Part shown: piece after piece, positions 27,766 through 35,657 of the stretch
Numbering within the stretch: the stretch's first letter is position 1
How the letters are laid out: every line of letters begins with the position of its first letter
NCBI RefSeq assembly: GCF_009696005.1
Contig: NZ_VUMV01000005.1
Coordinates: 143,021-207,020 of the forward strand
Direction of reading: 5' to 3'
DNA: 64,000 nt
Source: Bilifractor porci
GTDB lineage: Bacteria; Bacillota; Clostridia; Lachnospirales; Lachnospiraceae
The notes under the pieces: generated by a model
Database searches by the model: none
Told to the model about the DNA's origin: nothing
What the model saw: the letters and a program-made list of their open reading frames with translations, nothing else
Translations under genes and position numbers: made by a program

Positions 27766-28446
27766 ATGAGGTATGAAATAAAAGGCGGCAATCTTCCGGT
27801 GGTGGAATGCTATCTGCAGGCCGGAGAAGCGATGATGACCGAGAGCGGAAGTATGAGCTGGATGACTCCCAACATGAAAATGGAAACCACTTCCGGCGGA
27901 GGCCTCAAGAAGATGTTCGGAAGAATGTTTTCCGGAGAGAGCATCTTCCAGAACCGCTATACAGCCCAGAACGGAGAAGGAATGATTGCCTTCGCCTCCA
28001 GCTTTCCGGGCTCGATCAATGCCATTGAAATTGCACCGGGGAAAAGCGTCATTGTGCAGAAAAAGGCCTACCTTGCCGCGCAGGAAAGCGTAGAGCTGTC
28101 CATGTACTTTCAGAAAAGCCTCGGGAAAGGCCTTTTTGGAGGAGAGGGATTTGTCATGCAGAAGCTCTCCGGCCAGGGAACCGCATTTATTGAAATAGAC
28201 GGTTATGGCTGTGAATATATCCTGAAAGAAGGGCAGGAAATGATCGTGGACACCGGCTATCTGGCGGCTATGGATGAAACCTGTAGCATGGAGGTGGTGA
28301 CCGTTCCCGGAGTGAAAAATATGCTGCTGGGCGGTGAGGGCGTTTTTAATACCGTGGTCCGCGGTCCGGGAAAAATTATCCTTCAGACCATGCCCATTTC
28401 TAATGTGGCGGCGCTTCTGGCACCGTATTTTCAGAATAAGTCCTGA
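27766..28446 (+). CDS. AIM24/TIGR00266 family protein
   Basis: 226 aa. Starts MRYEIKGGNLPVVECYL and contains the family pattern MMTESGSMSWMTPNMKMET, GGLKKMFGRMFSGE and GGEGVFNTVVRGPGKIILQT. These proteins fold as beta-rich barrels; their bacterial role is not known. There is no signal peptide. ATG 27766 follows GGAG with normal spacing; the longer frame from 27709 is not needed. Confidence 0.88.
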   Translation: MRYEIKGGNLPVVECYLQAGEAMMTESGSMSWMTPNMKMETTSGGGLKKMFGRMFSGESIFQNRYTAQNGEGMIAFASSFPGSINAIEIAPGKSVIVQKKAYLAAQESVELSMYFQKSLGKGLFGGEGFVMQKLSGQGTAFIEIDGYGCEYILKEGQEMIVDTGYLAAMDETCSMEVVTVPGVKNMLLGGEGVFNTVVRGPGKIILQTMPISNVAALLAPYFQNKS

Positions 28447-28563
28447 TAAGCAGGATAGGAAGCCCTGAAAATCAGGCTATCCGGTAAGGATTTAATAGGT
28501 GGGATAGGCCTGAATCCCGGAAAGCGCGATCCAGATAAGCAAGAACCAGAACTGAATTTTTAT

Positions 28564-28592
28564 TTGTAACAAGATTTCCATTTGTGTATACT
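28564..28592 (+). promoter_or_regulatory. predicted promoter of the orphan crRNA-like gene
   Basis: TTGTAA (28564-28569), 17-bp spacer, TATACT (28587-28592), giving a start near 28599. No protein-coding gene begins downstream before cas3, about 290 bp away; the first structured element downstream is the degenerate CRISPR repeat. Confidence 0.55.
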
Positions 28593-28642
28593 AGAGACGG
28601 TTCGGAACAATCTGATATAGGTTAATATATTTGGATGGTTCT

Positions 28643-28670
28643 ATCGCCTGAAGAGGCTGTGAGTAGAAAT
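28643..28670 (+). repeat. degenerate orphan CRISPR repeat 8.5 kb upstream of the array
   Basis: 28 bases aligning to the 33-bp array repeat, with about five bases missing around the stem-loop. The 13-base 3' tail is exact while the palindrome has shrunk from 8 bp to 4 bp. It is in the same orientation as the array. Confidence 0.85.
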
Positions 28671-28701
28671 TAATTCTTTATAATTATTGATGTATCCTGT
28701 T

Positions 28702-28742
28702 GGTAAGGGGATGATCTTGATGTAAAAGATCATCCCCTTACC
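28702..28742 (+). terminator. perfect 17-bp hairpin downstream of the pseudo-spacer
   Basis: Arms GGTAAGGGGATGATCTT and AAGATCATCCCCTTACC are fully complementary with a 7-nt loop. Only TTT follows, so termination is possible but not certain. It could instead stand in for the 3' repeat hairpin of a crRNA. Confidence 0.6.
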
Positions 28743-28810
28743 TTTGGGAAGAAAAAAGAACTTTAATTTTTTACAATTATATACTTTAATTATTTATTAT
28801 TATGTAAAAA

Positions 28811-28838
28811 TTGAAATCTCTGACAAATGAGCTATAAT
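28811..28838 (+). promoter_or_regulatory. promoter of the cas operon
   Basis: TTGAAA (28811-28816), 16-bp spacer, TATAAT (28833-28838), giving a start about 45 bp before cas3, in a strongly AT-rich stretch. RBS AAGGAGGG is at 28871-28878. Confidence 0.7.
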
Positions 28839-28890
28839 CATATTATAAAATCAAATGCTTATTTGTGCGGAAGGAGGGTGATAAAATTTG

Positions 28891-31317
28891 GTGAAATATA
28901 TTGCTCATATCAAAGACAATAATTTGTGTTCTGATGATGCTCAAAATAAGGAGCGTGATATTGATTCGCTTCCGGATTCCTACAAGCAAACGCTTTGCAG
29001 CCACCTGTTGGGGACAGCAGCCCTGGCTGAATCCTTTGCGGTTGAACCCTGGAAATCTTTGGCTTATAATGCCGGACTGCTTCACGATATCGGAAAATAT
29101 CAGGAAGCTTTTCAGAAAAGAATCAGGGGAGCAGCCCTGCGTGTAGATCACTCTACCTGTGGTGCTATTGAGGCGGCAGAGAGAAAGGACATTCAGAATC
29201 CGGAAAAAGCATTTCTTGAATATTGCATTGCAGGCCATCACGCTGGACTTCCGGATGGCGGACAGAAAGAGGATCTGCCGGAGGATGATTCTTCGAGCGG
29301 ACATACACTGTACGCTAGGTTGAAAAAAACAGATTTCGACCCCTATGATGCATATAAGAAAGATTTTGAACGGAAAAATATTGACATTAAAGAAATTGAT
29401 AAAAAAAGTCTATCCAGATATCTGATGGACGGATTTAATCCCGCAGAATATTCGGATCAAGAAAAATTGGCTGGCGTTTTTTACGATGAAATTTCTTTTA
29501 TGATACGGTATTGCTATTCCTGCCTGGTTGATGCAGATGCCCTTGACACGGAACGCTTTTGTAAAGGTGTAGAGAGGACAACGCTGAAAACGGATTTTCA
29601 AGTATGCCTTCAAAAACTGAATGACCAGTTTGATAAGTTTCGAAAAAAGAAGGATCAGACAAGCTTGCAGCTTGCGAGAACGGAAATTCAGGAACAGGCT
29701 TTTCAGAATATTCATGAAGATGCTGACATTTATCTCATGAGTATGCCGACAGGCAGTGGGAAAACGCTGTGCAGCGCAAAATGTTCCTTGATCAAGGCTC
29801 TGGAAACAGGTAAAAAACACATTATATATGTAATTCCATATAACAGCATTATTACACAGACTGCACAGGAACTGAACAACATATTTAATGACAATGACAA
29901 AGACAAAGGCGGGCAGACAGTGGCGCATATATTGCGCCACCAGTCAACGTATTCTGTTGAGGACGATGAAAATGCAGATGAAGCCTACAAGCTTCAGGTT
30001 AATCAGGCCACAGAAAATTGGGACGCGGATTTTATCATCACAACAGAAGTACAATTTTTCGAGACACTGTTTTCTAATACGCGGAATAAGCTCCGAAAAA
30101 TGCATAATATGGCTGACAGCATTCTTGTTTTTGACGAGGCGCATCTGATGCCCGCAGAATTCCTCCAGCCGTGTCTGGAAGGTGTTTCGATTTTAACAAA
30201 AAAGCTTGGCTGTAAAGCAATTTTCCTTACGGCAACCATGCCGGATTATCGGGAACTGCTCAGCAAATATACATTTCATGATCTGCGGGTAAAAGAACTT
30301 GTTCCTGACCAGACAGATTTCAAGCCGTTTCATAAATGTACCTACAAATATATAAAAAACCAATCACTTGAACAACTGGCGGATAAAGTCGGGAAAAACG
30401 GCTCCACACTTGTGGTTGTCAATACAAGAAGAAAGGCGCGCGAATTATACAACTTCCTTGGGGGAGGGCACAGGAAGAACCTCTACCATCTGTCCACGCT
30501 GATGACCAAGAAGGATCTTCAGGAAACCATAGATGAAATAAAGAAAAAATTAGGGGAGGCTGCCAGGCAGGGAGAAGTTACCTCCGCAGACCCTGTCATT
30601 GTCATTTCTACTTCGCTTATTGAGGCCGGGGTTGATCTGGATTTCCGTACTGCCTACAGAGAAATGGCCGGGTTGGACAGCATTCTGCAGACAGGAGGAA
30701 GATGCAATCGCGAGGGCATATGGGATAGCGGAGAGGTTTTTATCTTCGATTTTGCAGAGAAAATCGTGGGAAAGCAACCGTTCCGAGATATTAAGACAGA
30801 TGTTACATCAAAACTCTTCGATGAATTCTCGGATATTTCAGATGAAGCCTGCGTCAGAGAGTTTTATCGCAGAGTATCTCTGGCTGAAGCAGAGAAACAT
30901 GTCGAGAAATCTATGCACAGTCAGATGAAAGAAAAAGGAATATCACTGAAATCTAAAAGCGCAATGTACTCGATTCCTTTTGCCTCTTATGACGGGAAGA
31001 TCATTCTAAGCCGGGATGAGAGTATAATTATCCCAGAGGATAAAAATGCGGAAGATCTGGTTAACCGGATTCGATATGGTGGGATGTCTGGAGAGACACT
31101 TAGAAGGCTGCAGGAATATACCTGTAATGTACCGCGGAGAGATCTGGATCAGCTTATGTATCAGGGGGTGATAGAAAATCTGGCAGAAAGCGGTTCCGGT
31201 AATACGAACCAAAGCCGGACGGGAAATAATGGTATTTTTGTGCTTACCAATAAAGCGCAGTATTACAGGAAAGATATAGGCATTTTATTGGAAGGAGGTG
31301 ATTTTATTGTCGATTAA
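28891..31317 (+). CDS. cas3: type I-C Cas3 helicase-nuclease
   Basis: Recruited by Cascade to unwind and degrade target DNA. 808 aa. Seen: an N-terminal HD nuclease with LLHDIGKYQEAF and GHHAGLPDG, helicase Walker A SMPTGSGKTL (about residue 287), DEAH box LVFDEAHLMP (about 415), and C-terminal motifs VVVNTRRKARELY, STSLIEAGVDLDF and QTGGRCNREG. GTG 28891 gives KYIAHI, the usual Cas3 start; TTG 28888 is one codon earlier. It leads a tightly packed cas operon that is visibly AT-richer than the flanks. Confidence 0.96.
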   Translation: MKYIAHIKDNNLCSDDAQNKERDIDSLPDSYKQTLCSHLLGTAALAESFAVEPWKSLAYNAGLLHDIGKYQEAFQKRIRGAALRVDHSTCGAIEAAERKDIQNPEKAFLEYCIAGHHAGLPDGGQKEDLPEDDSSSGHTLYARLKKTDFDPYDAYKKDFERKNIDIKEIDKKSLSRYLMDGFNPAEYSDQEKLAGVFYDEISFMIRYCYSCLVDADALDTERFCKGVERTTLKTDFQVCLQKLNDQFDKFRKKKDQTSLQLARTEIQEQAFQNIHEDADIYLMSMPTGSGKTLCSAKCSLIKALETGKKHIIYVIPYNSIITQTAQELNNIFNDNDKDKGGQTVAHILRHQSTYSVEDDENADEAYKLQVNQATENWDADFIITTEVQFFETLFSNTRNKLRKMHNMADSILVFDEAHLMPAEFLQPCLEGVSILTKKLGCKAIFLTATMPDYRELLSKYTFHDLRVKELVPDQTDFKPFHKCTYKYIKNQSLEQLADKVGKNGSTLVVVNTRRKARELYNFLGGGHRKNLYHLSTLMTKKDLQETIDEIKKKLGEAARQGEVTSADPVIVISTSLIEAGVDLDFRTAYREMAGLDSILQTGGRCNREGIWDSGEVFIFDFAEKIVGKQPFRDIKTDVTSKLFDEFSDISDEACVREFYRRVSLAEAEKHVEKSMHSQMKEKGISLKSKSAMYSIPFASYDGKIILSRDESIIIPEDKNAEDLVNRIRYGGMSGETLRRLQEYTCNVPRRDLDQLMYQGVIENLAESGSGNTNQSRTGNNGIFVLTNKAQYYRKDIGILLEGGDFIVD

Positions 31318-32068
31318 GGTGATTGTAAGCGGAAAAAGAGCCTGCTTTACAAGACCGGAAATGAAAGCAGAACGTGTCAGCTATGATGTTCCGACGCCGG
31401 GAGCTCTGGAGGGCTTGCTGAAAAGTATTTATTGGAAACCGGCAATGCGCTATGTAATAGACCGCATAATTGTATTTAATCCGGTTGAGTTTACAAGTGT
31501 CCGCAGAAATGAGGTGAAATCGAAGGTAAAACTTGGCAAAATGAAGGCGCAGATGAAGGAGGCAGAAGAGGTTAAACAGGGAAAACGAGATGCTATTACA
31601 ACGGATCCCCGTATTTATACCAATATCGGGGATGAGCGTACGCAGAGAGCTTCTATGATTCTGAAAAATGTCCGCTATGGCGTAGAATTCCATGTAGAAC
31701 TCACTGGTATTCGCTGCGAGAGGGAGCAAGAAGAATGTGATCCATTAAAAAAACATCAGGCGGAATTTATCCGCCGCTGCAGAAAAGGCCAATATTTCAG
31801 GCAGCCTTGTCTGGGATGTGCGGAATTTCCGGCAGAGGTGGTTTTAACCGATTCTTTTCAACTGAATGAAGTTTGCGAGGAAAACAAAGGCAGGCATGAT
31901 CTGGGGTATATGCTTTACAGGGTCTGCTTCCGGGACGGCGGGCGTCCGGTTCATGGAGACTGGGAGAAAAAAGTGTTTTCCGATGAGGCAGAGAGTCTGT
32001 TTTACCGTCCGATCATGGAGGACGGCATTATAGATGTCGCCCGTTACAAGGAGGCGGTTACATGCTGA
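31307..32068 (+). CDS. cas5c: type I-C Cas5 (Cas5c/Cas5d), pre-crRNA processing subunit
   Basis: In type I-C, Cas5 replaces Cas6: it cuts the repeat RNA and stays on the 5' handle in Cascade. 253 aa with the RAMP start VIVSGKRACFTRPEMKAERV and YDVPTPGALEGLLKSIYWKP, typical of the subtype. TTG 31307 lies 9 nt after GGAGG and gives MSIKVIVSG; the GTG at 31298 is too close to that site. The gene lies across the end of cas3 (11-bp overlap) and overlaps cas8c by 7 bp. Confidence 0.94.
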   Translation: MSIKVIVSGKRACFTRPEMKAERVSYDVPTPGALEGLLKSIYWKPAMRYVIDRIIVFNPVEFTSVRRNEVKSKVKLGKMKAQMKEAEEVKQGKRDAITTDPRIYTNIGDERTQRASMILKNVRYGVEFHVELTGIRCEREQEECDPLKKHQAEFIRRCRKGQYFRQPCLGCAEFPAEVVLTDSFQLNEVCEENKGRHDLGYMLYRVCFRDGGRPVHGDWEKKVFSDEAESLFYRPIMEDGIIDVARYKEAVTC

Positions 32069-33996
32069 TCAGCGCACTTTGCGATTACTATACAGTCCTT
32101 TCCGAGAATCATAAACTTAAGGAAGCAGGATATGCAGATTGCGATATAAGTTACTTTATCTTATTGACATCGGACGGCAGACTGGCCGGTTTTCGCGATA
32201 ACAGGATAGAACGGACAATAAAAGATAAAAAAGGTAAAGAAAAAATTATCCTTGTGCCGCAGGCGGTCAGCCTTCCGGAGAGACCTCGGTCAACGACAAT
32301 CAGCGCAAATTTTGTCGAGGTGCGTCCCGGATATATTTTCGGACTGGAATATCAAACAGATAAAAGCACAGGCAGAGAATATCTTTCAACGGAAACAGAA
32401 GGCAGAACAGACAAGCAAAAGGAACGACTTAAGCTGCAGCACCAGAGCTTCTGCGAGGAAGTCTTGCGTGATTTTGGTTCAATGTCTTCGCCTCTGGCGA
32501 AAGCTTATGTACAATTTGCCAGGAAATGGAATCCGGAAGCGGAAACAGAAAATCAGGTTTTACTGGGGATAAAGTCTGATCTGAACAAGGTTAAATTTGC
32601 CTTTTGCCTTGAAGGCCACCCGGAGCTTCTGCTTCAGGATGATGAAGAGGTAAAAGAAAAATGGCGGGAACTTTCCCGGAAAACAGACGAAGAACCTGAA
32701 AAGAAAGCGTATATTTGCCAGTGCTCGGTAACAGGAGAAAAGCTGCCTGTAGCAGAGGTACATGATTCAATGGTATCCGGATCCGGTGTTGGCATACGAA
32801 ATGCCGGTATAAATCCCAGCCTGGTAAATTTTAAGCCGGAATCCTTTTTATCTTATAATCATAGGCAGGGAGAAAATGCCTGTATTTCAGCAAAAGCCAT
32901 GAAGCAGTATACCAGAGCATTGAATTTTCTTTTGAAAAGCCCGTCAAATCACTGCTACATGGATGGGCAGACAATGATTTACTGGTCTGTAGACGGGAAT
33001 CCTGCAAATGATTTCTTTATGGGGTGCATTTTTGAGGAACAGTCCGAACAGTATGAAGAGGGAGAGCTGGAATCCGCACTTTCTCAATTAATGAAGGATG
33101 CGCTGAATGGCACTGCCACTTCCTATAAGTTTAAGGATATTGAACAGCGGATTACCACCGGATCAGAATATTACATTGTCGGATTAGCCCCCAATGCTTC
33201 CCGCATACAGGTGAAATTTATCTGCCGTCAGAAATTCGGTAAATTGCTTCATAATATCGCCAGATTTCAGAGTGAGATGCAGATTCAGGAGGCAGGTAAA
33301 CCGGTTGCGTTCTGGCGTGTGAAAAAAGAGCTGGTGTCTCCGGCTTCCACACATCCGGAGGATGACGATACACCGTTTGATTCTGTTCTTCAGGCAATCT
33401 TTAATGGAACGGATTATCCTTCCTGGTGTTTAAAGAGAATGGTAACACGTGTCAGAAAAGATTCGGACAAAGAAAACAACAAATTTATCCGCCTGAACAG
33501 GGTCCGGGCAGGGTTTATAAAGGCATGTCTGATCAGACATACAAAGGAGGAGATAAGCATGTCATATGACAGCGGCAGCAGAAATCCGGCATATGTAAGC
33601 GGGGCAATTTTTGCCATTCTTCAGATGATACAAGAGGAAGCTTCCAGCCCTGTAAAAACAACGGAGAAGGAAACAGATAAATACGCAAAGACAGAGGAAG
33701 GTGCGGAGGGCAGACCTGCAAAATTGAACAGAACGATTAAAGACGCTTATTTCAGTATGGCGGTATCCAATCCTGCGGCGGTTATGCCAAGGCTGATAAA
33801 GCTTTCGAACTTTCATCTTAAAAAGTTAAGAAGAGATCATCCGGAGTATGTGAAAAGATATGAGAGTGCGCTTGCAGACGCGATGGAAAAATTAGACGGC
33901 GCTTTTCCGAGAACGCTGGATTTGTATGATCAGGGAAGATTTATTCTGGGGTATTACCAAAGATACAATGCGTTTTTCAAGAAAAAAGAAAAATAA
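32062..33996 (+). CDS. cas8c: type I-C Cas8c (Csd1), large Cascade subunit
   Basis: The large subunit recognises the PAM and starts R-loop formation. 644 aa, start MLISALCDYY as in Csd1 proteins; family features include QTMIYWSVDGNPANDF and GSEYYIVGLAPNASRIQV. The last ~145 residues carry a second, independent translation start with a strong ribosome site (33543-33561), giving Cas11c. Start codon overlaps the cas5 stop. Confidence 0.95.
   Translation: MLISALCDYYTVLSENHKLKEAGYADCDISYFILLTSDGRLAGFRDNRIERTIKDKKGKEKIILVPQAVSLPERPRSTTISANFVEVRPGYIFGLEYQTDKSTGREYLSTETEGRTDKQKERLKLQHQSFCEEVLRDFGSMSSPLAKAYVQFARKWNPEAETENQVLLGIKSDLNKVKFAFCLEGHPELLLQDDEEVKEKWRELSRKTDEEPEKKAYICQCSVTGEKLPVAEVHDSMVSGSGVGIRNAGINPSLVNFKPESFLSYNHRQGENACISAKAMKQYTRALNFLLKSPSNHCYMDGQTMIYWSVDGNPANDFFMGCIFEEQSEQYEEGELESALSQLMKDALNGTATSYKFKDIEQRITTGSEYYIVGLAPNASRIQVKFICRQKFGKLLHNIARFQSEMQIQEAGKPVAFWRVKKELVSPASTHPEDDDTPFDSVLQAIFNGTDYPSWCLKRMVTRVRKDSDKENNKFIRLNRVRAGFIKACLIRHTKEEISMSYDSGSRNPAYVSGAIFAILQMIQEEASSPVKTTEKETDKYAKTEEGAEGRPAKLNRTIKDAYFSMAVSNPAAVMPRLIKLSNFHLKKLRRDHPEYVKRYESALADAMEKLDGAFPRTLDLYDQGRFILGYYQRYNAFFKKKEK
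33559..33996 (+). CDS. cas11c: Cas11c small subunit from an internal start within cas8c
   Basis: ATG 33559 is in frame with cas8c (codon 500) and follows AAAGGAGGAG (33543-33552) by 6 nt, a far better ribosome site than chance inside a gene. The 145-aa product (MSYDSGSRNPAYVSGAIFAI) is the helical C-terminal domain of Csd1. Independent translation of Cas11 from cas8c is established for the Desulfovibrio vulgaris type I-C system; here it is inferred from the sequence. Confidence 0.82.
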   Translation: MSYDSGSRNPAYVSGAIFAILQMIQEEASSPVKTTEKETDKYAKTEEGAEGRPAKLNRTIKDAYFSMAVSNPAAVMPRLIKLSNFHLKKLRRDHPEYVKRYESALADAMEKLDGAFPRTLDLYDQGRFILGYYQRYNAFFKKKEK

Positions 33997-34020
33997 AAAA
34001 TTTCACAGGAGGGAAAAAAG

Positions 34021-34884
34021 ATGCTGGAAAATAAATATGATTTTGTGTATCTGTTTGATGTAACCAATGGTAATCCAAATGGGGATCCGGATGCTGGAAA
34101 CGAACCGCGCATGGACGCTGAGACCGGTATGGGATATGTAACGGATGTCTGTCTGAAAAGAAAAGTCAGAAACTACGTGGATCTTGTTAAAAACGGAGAA
34201 GAAGGATTCAATATCTTAATTAAAAATGATAAGCCATTAAATGATAAATTTAAGGCAGCGTATGAAGCAGAAGGGCTTGCGGTAGATAAAACCAAGAAGG
34301 GAACGGATCTTCCTACGGAGTTAAAAGCACAGCAGTATATGTGCAGAAATTATTATGATGTTAGAGCCTTCGGGGCGGTTATGTCTACCGGAAATAATTC
34401 CTGCGGGATTGTCAGGGGACCGGTTCAGTTCAGCTTTGCGGACAGTATTTCCCCGATCTATGTCAATAATGTGACAATTACCCGGCAGGCCAAAACCGAC
34501 CAGAAAAGGGCGGAAAAAGGCGATACGGAAATGGGAAACAAAAGCATTATCCCCTATGCTCTCTATCGCATGAGCGGGCATATCTCGGCAGCTTTGGCAA
34601 ATAAAATCACCGGGCTTACAGAAGAGGACGTAGATTTACTATGGAAGGCATTGCTCAATTTATTTGACGAAGACCGGAGCGCGGCCAGAGGGGATATGGA
34701 AGTACGGGGACTCTATGTTTTTAAGCACGAAAGCGTATTGGGGAATGCTCATTTCCCGGAATTAAACAAAAAAATATCTGTGGCATTGAAGGAAGGCATT
34801 ACAGTTCCGAGAAAGTTTGAAGATTATGAGATAAAAGTTGATACCTCTATGCCGGAAGGAGTTTCTTTGATTCCGTATTGTTGA
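34021..34884 (+). CDS. cas7c: type I-C Cas7 (Csd2), crRNA backbone subunit
   Basis: Cas7 subunits polymerise along the crRNA spacer to form the Cascade backbone. 287 aa; N-terminal YDFVYLFDVTNGNPNGDPDA and central RGPVQFSFADS are Csd2/Csh2 hallmarks, with MEVRGLYVFKHES toward the end. GGAGGG precedes the ATG. It is the last gene of the interference block; an inverted repeat separates it from cas4. Confidence 0.96.
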   Translation: MLENKYDFVYLFDVTNGNPNGDPDAGNEPRMDAETGMGYVTDVCLKRKVRNYVDLVKNGEEGFNILIKNDKPLNDKFKAAYEAEGLAVDKTKKGTDLPTELKAQQYMCRNYYDVRAFGAVMSTGNNSCGIVRGPVQFSFADSISPIYVNNVTITRQAKTDQKRAEKGDTEMGNKSIIPYALYRMSGHISAALANKITGLTEEDVDLLWKALLNLFDEDRSAARGDMEVRGLYVFKHESVLGNAHFPELNKKISVALKEGITVPRKFEDYEIKVDTSMPEGVSLIPYC

Positions 34885-34902
34885 GATATTTATAATGCCA
34901 GA

Positions 34903-34934
34903 ATGAATCGCGGGCATTGTGCCTGTCGATTCAT
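34903..34934 (+). other. inverted repeat between cas7 and cas4
   Basis: ATGAATCG (34903-34910) with CGATTCAT (34927-34934), plus inner GGCA (34913-34916) with TGCC (34920-34923). The hairpin sits at the boundary of interference and adaptation genes. There is no T-run, so it may stabilise the upstream mRNA or lower read-through. Confidence 0.6.
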
Positions 34935-34966
34935 CCTGGAAAGGATAAAACGGACTGCATAATTTT

Positions 34967-35632
34967 ATGGAAGAAATTAGTGTAAGTATACGAAATATAC
35001 AGCATTTTCTGTATTGCCCTCACCGGTGGGGCTTAATCAACATCGAGTGTTCATGGGATGAAAACTATTTTGTGACAAAAGGAAATATAATCCACGACAG
35101 AGTGCATGACCCCGATAATTCCTATGTCGCCAGGAATAAGCAGGTGTTAACATCCGTCAGGGCTTACAATGATTTACTGGGCATATATGGTGTTACTGAC
35201 TGCATTGAACTGACAAAGCGCAAGGATGGGATCAGAATGCAAGGATTCCCTGACCGCTACCAGTTAGCGATTGTTGAATACAAGCCTCGAAAACCCAAAA
35301 ACAACTTATTTAATGAAGATGATGCCCTTCAGGTTTTTGCACAGAAGCTCTGTGTAGATTCTATTTTTCACTGTGACGCAGAGGGAATCCTATTTTATGC
35401 GGATGTGAAAAAAAGAATCCATCTTCCGCTGAATGAAAATTATGAAAGGTATTTGGCAATCATCCGACAGGTTCTTGATAAAATCCGCGATTATACAATG
35501 AAGGGTGAGATACCTCCGATTCGTAAAAATCAAAAGTGCAGCGGATGTTCCTTCAAGAATACATGCAATCCGCAAATAATAAAACGAAACAGACATGAGA
35601 CCTTTCTGGAAATGGTGAAACAGGAAAGCTGA
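34967..35632 (+). CDS. cas4: Cas4 PAM-selecting nuclease
   Basis: 221 aa RecB-like nuclease that trims prespacers and sets PAM choice and orientation with Cas1-Cas2. Seen: an N-terminal Cys in FLYCPHRWGL and a C-terminal cluster CSGCSFKNTCNP (about 189-200) for a 4Fe-4S cluster, and catalytic core residues around GFPDRYQLAIVEYKP with the E-x-K pair. It starts 82 bp after cas7. Confidence 0.94.
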   Translation: MEEISVSIRNIQHFLYCPHRWGLINIECSWDENYFVTKGNIIHDRVHDPDNSYVARNKQVLTSVRAYNDLLGIYGVTDCIELTKRKDGIRMQGFPDRYQLAIVEYKPRKPKNNLFNEDDALQVFAQKLCVDSIFHCDAEGILFYADVKKRIHLPLNENYERYLAIIRQVLDKIRDYTMKGEIPPIRKNQKCSGCSFKNTCNPQIIKRNRHETFLEMVKQES

Positions 35633-35657
35633 ATGCTCCATCAGACAGGAGGAAAAT

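Larger units (their letters stand above)
28599..28746 (+). ncRNA. candidate crRNA-like RNA: degenerate repeat, pseudo-spacer, hairpin
   Basis: Seen: 28643-28670 is a shortened copy of the CRISPR repeat. It has GCCT-GAAG-AGGC as a small stem (28646-28657), then TGTGAGTAGAAAT (28658-28670), identical to the last 13 bases of the array repeat, which covers the expected 11-nt type I-C 5' handle. Next come 31 nt of spacer-like AT-rich sequence (28671-28701; array spacers are 32-38), then a perfect 17-bp hairpin (28702-28718 with 28726-28742, loop GATGTAA). Degenerate mini-CRISPRs next to cas genes are known in other subtypes as cre elements (CreA antitoxins, CreR regulators). That this RNA is made and loaded into Cascade is inference. 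Confidence 0.55.

Noticed and set aside
28447..28563. CreT-like toxin gene next to the crRNA-like element
   Set aside because: I see no small frame with a ribosome site between the AIM24-family stop and the element; only a short imperfect hairpin near 28454-28485.
28777..28815. Cas promoter region as the target of the crRNA-like pseudo-spacer
   Set aside because: Similarity is only AT-rich low-complexity matching; in the TTC-flanked register the seed does not match, and the best alignment is shifted by one base. Kept as a hypothesis only.
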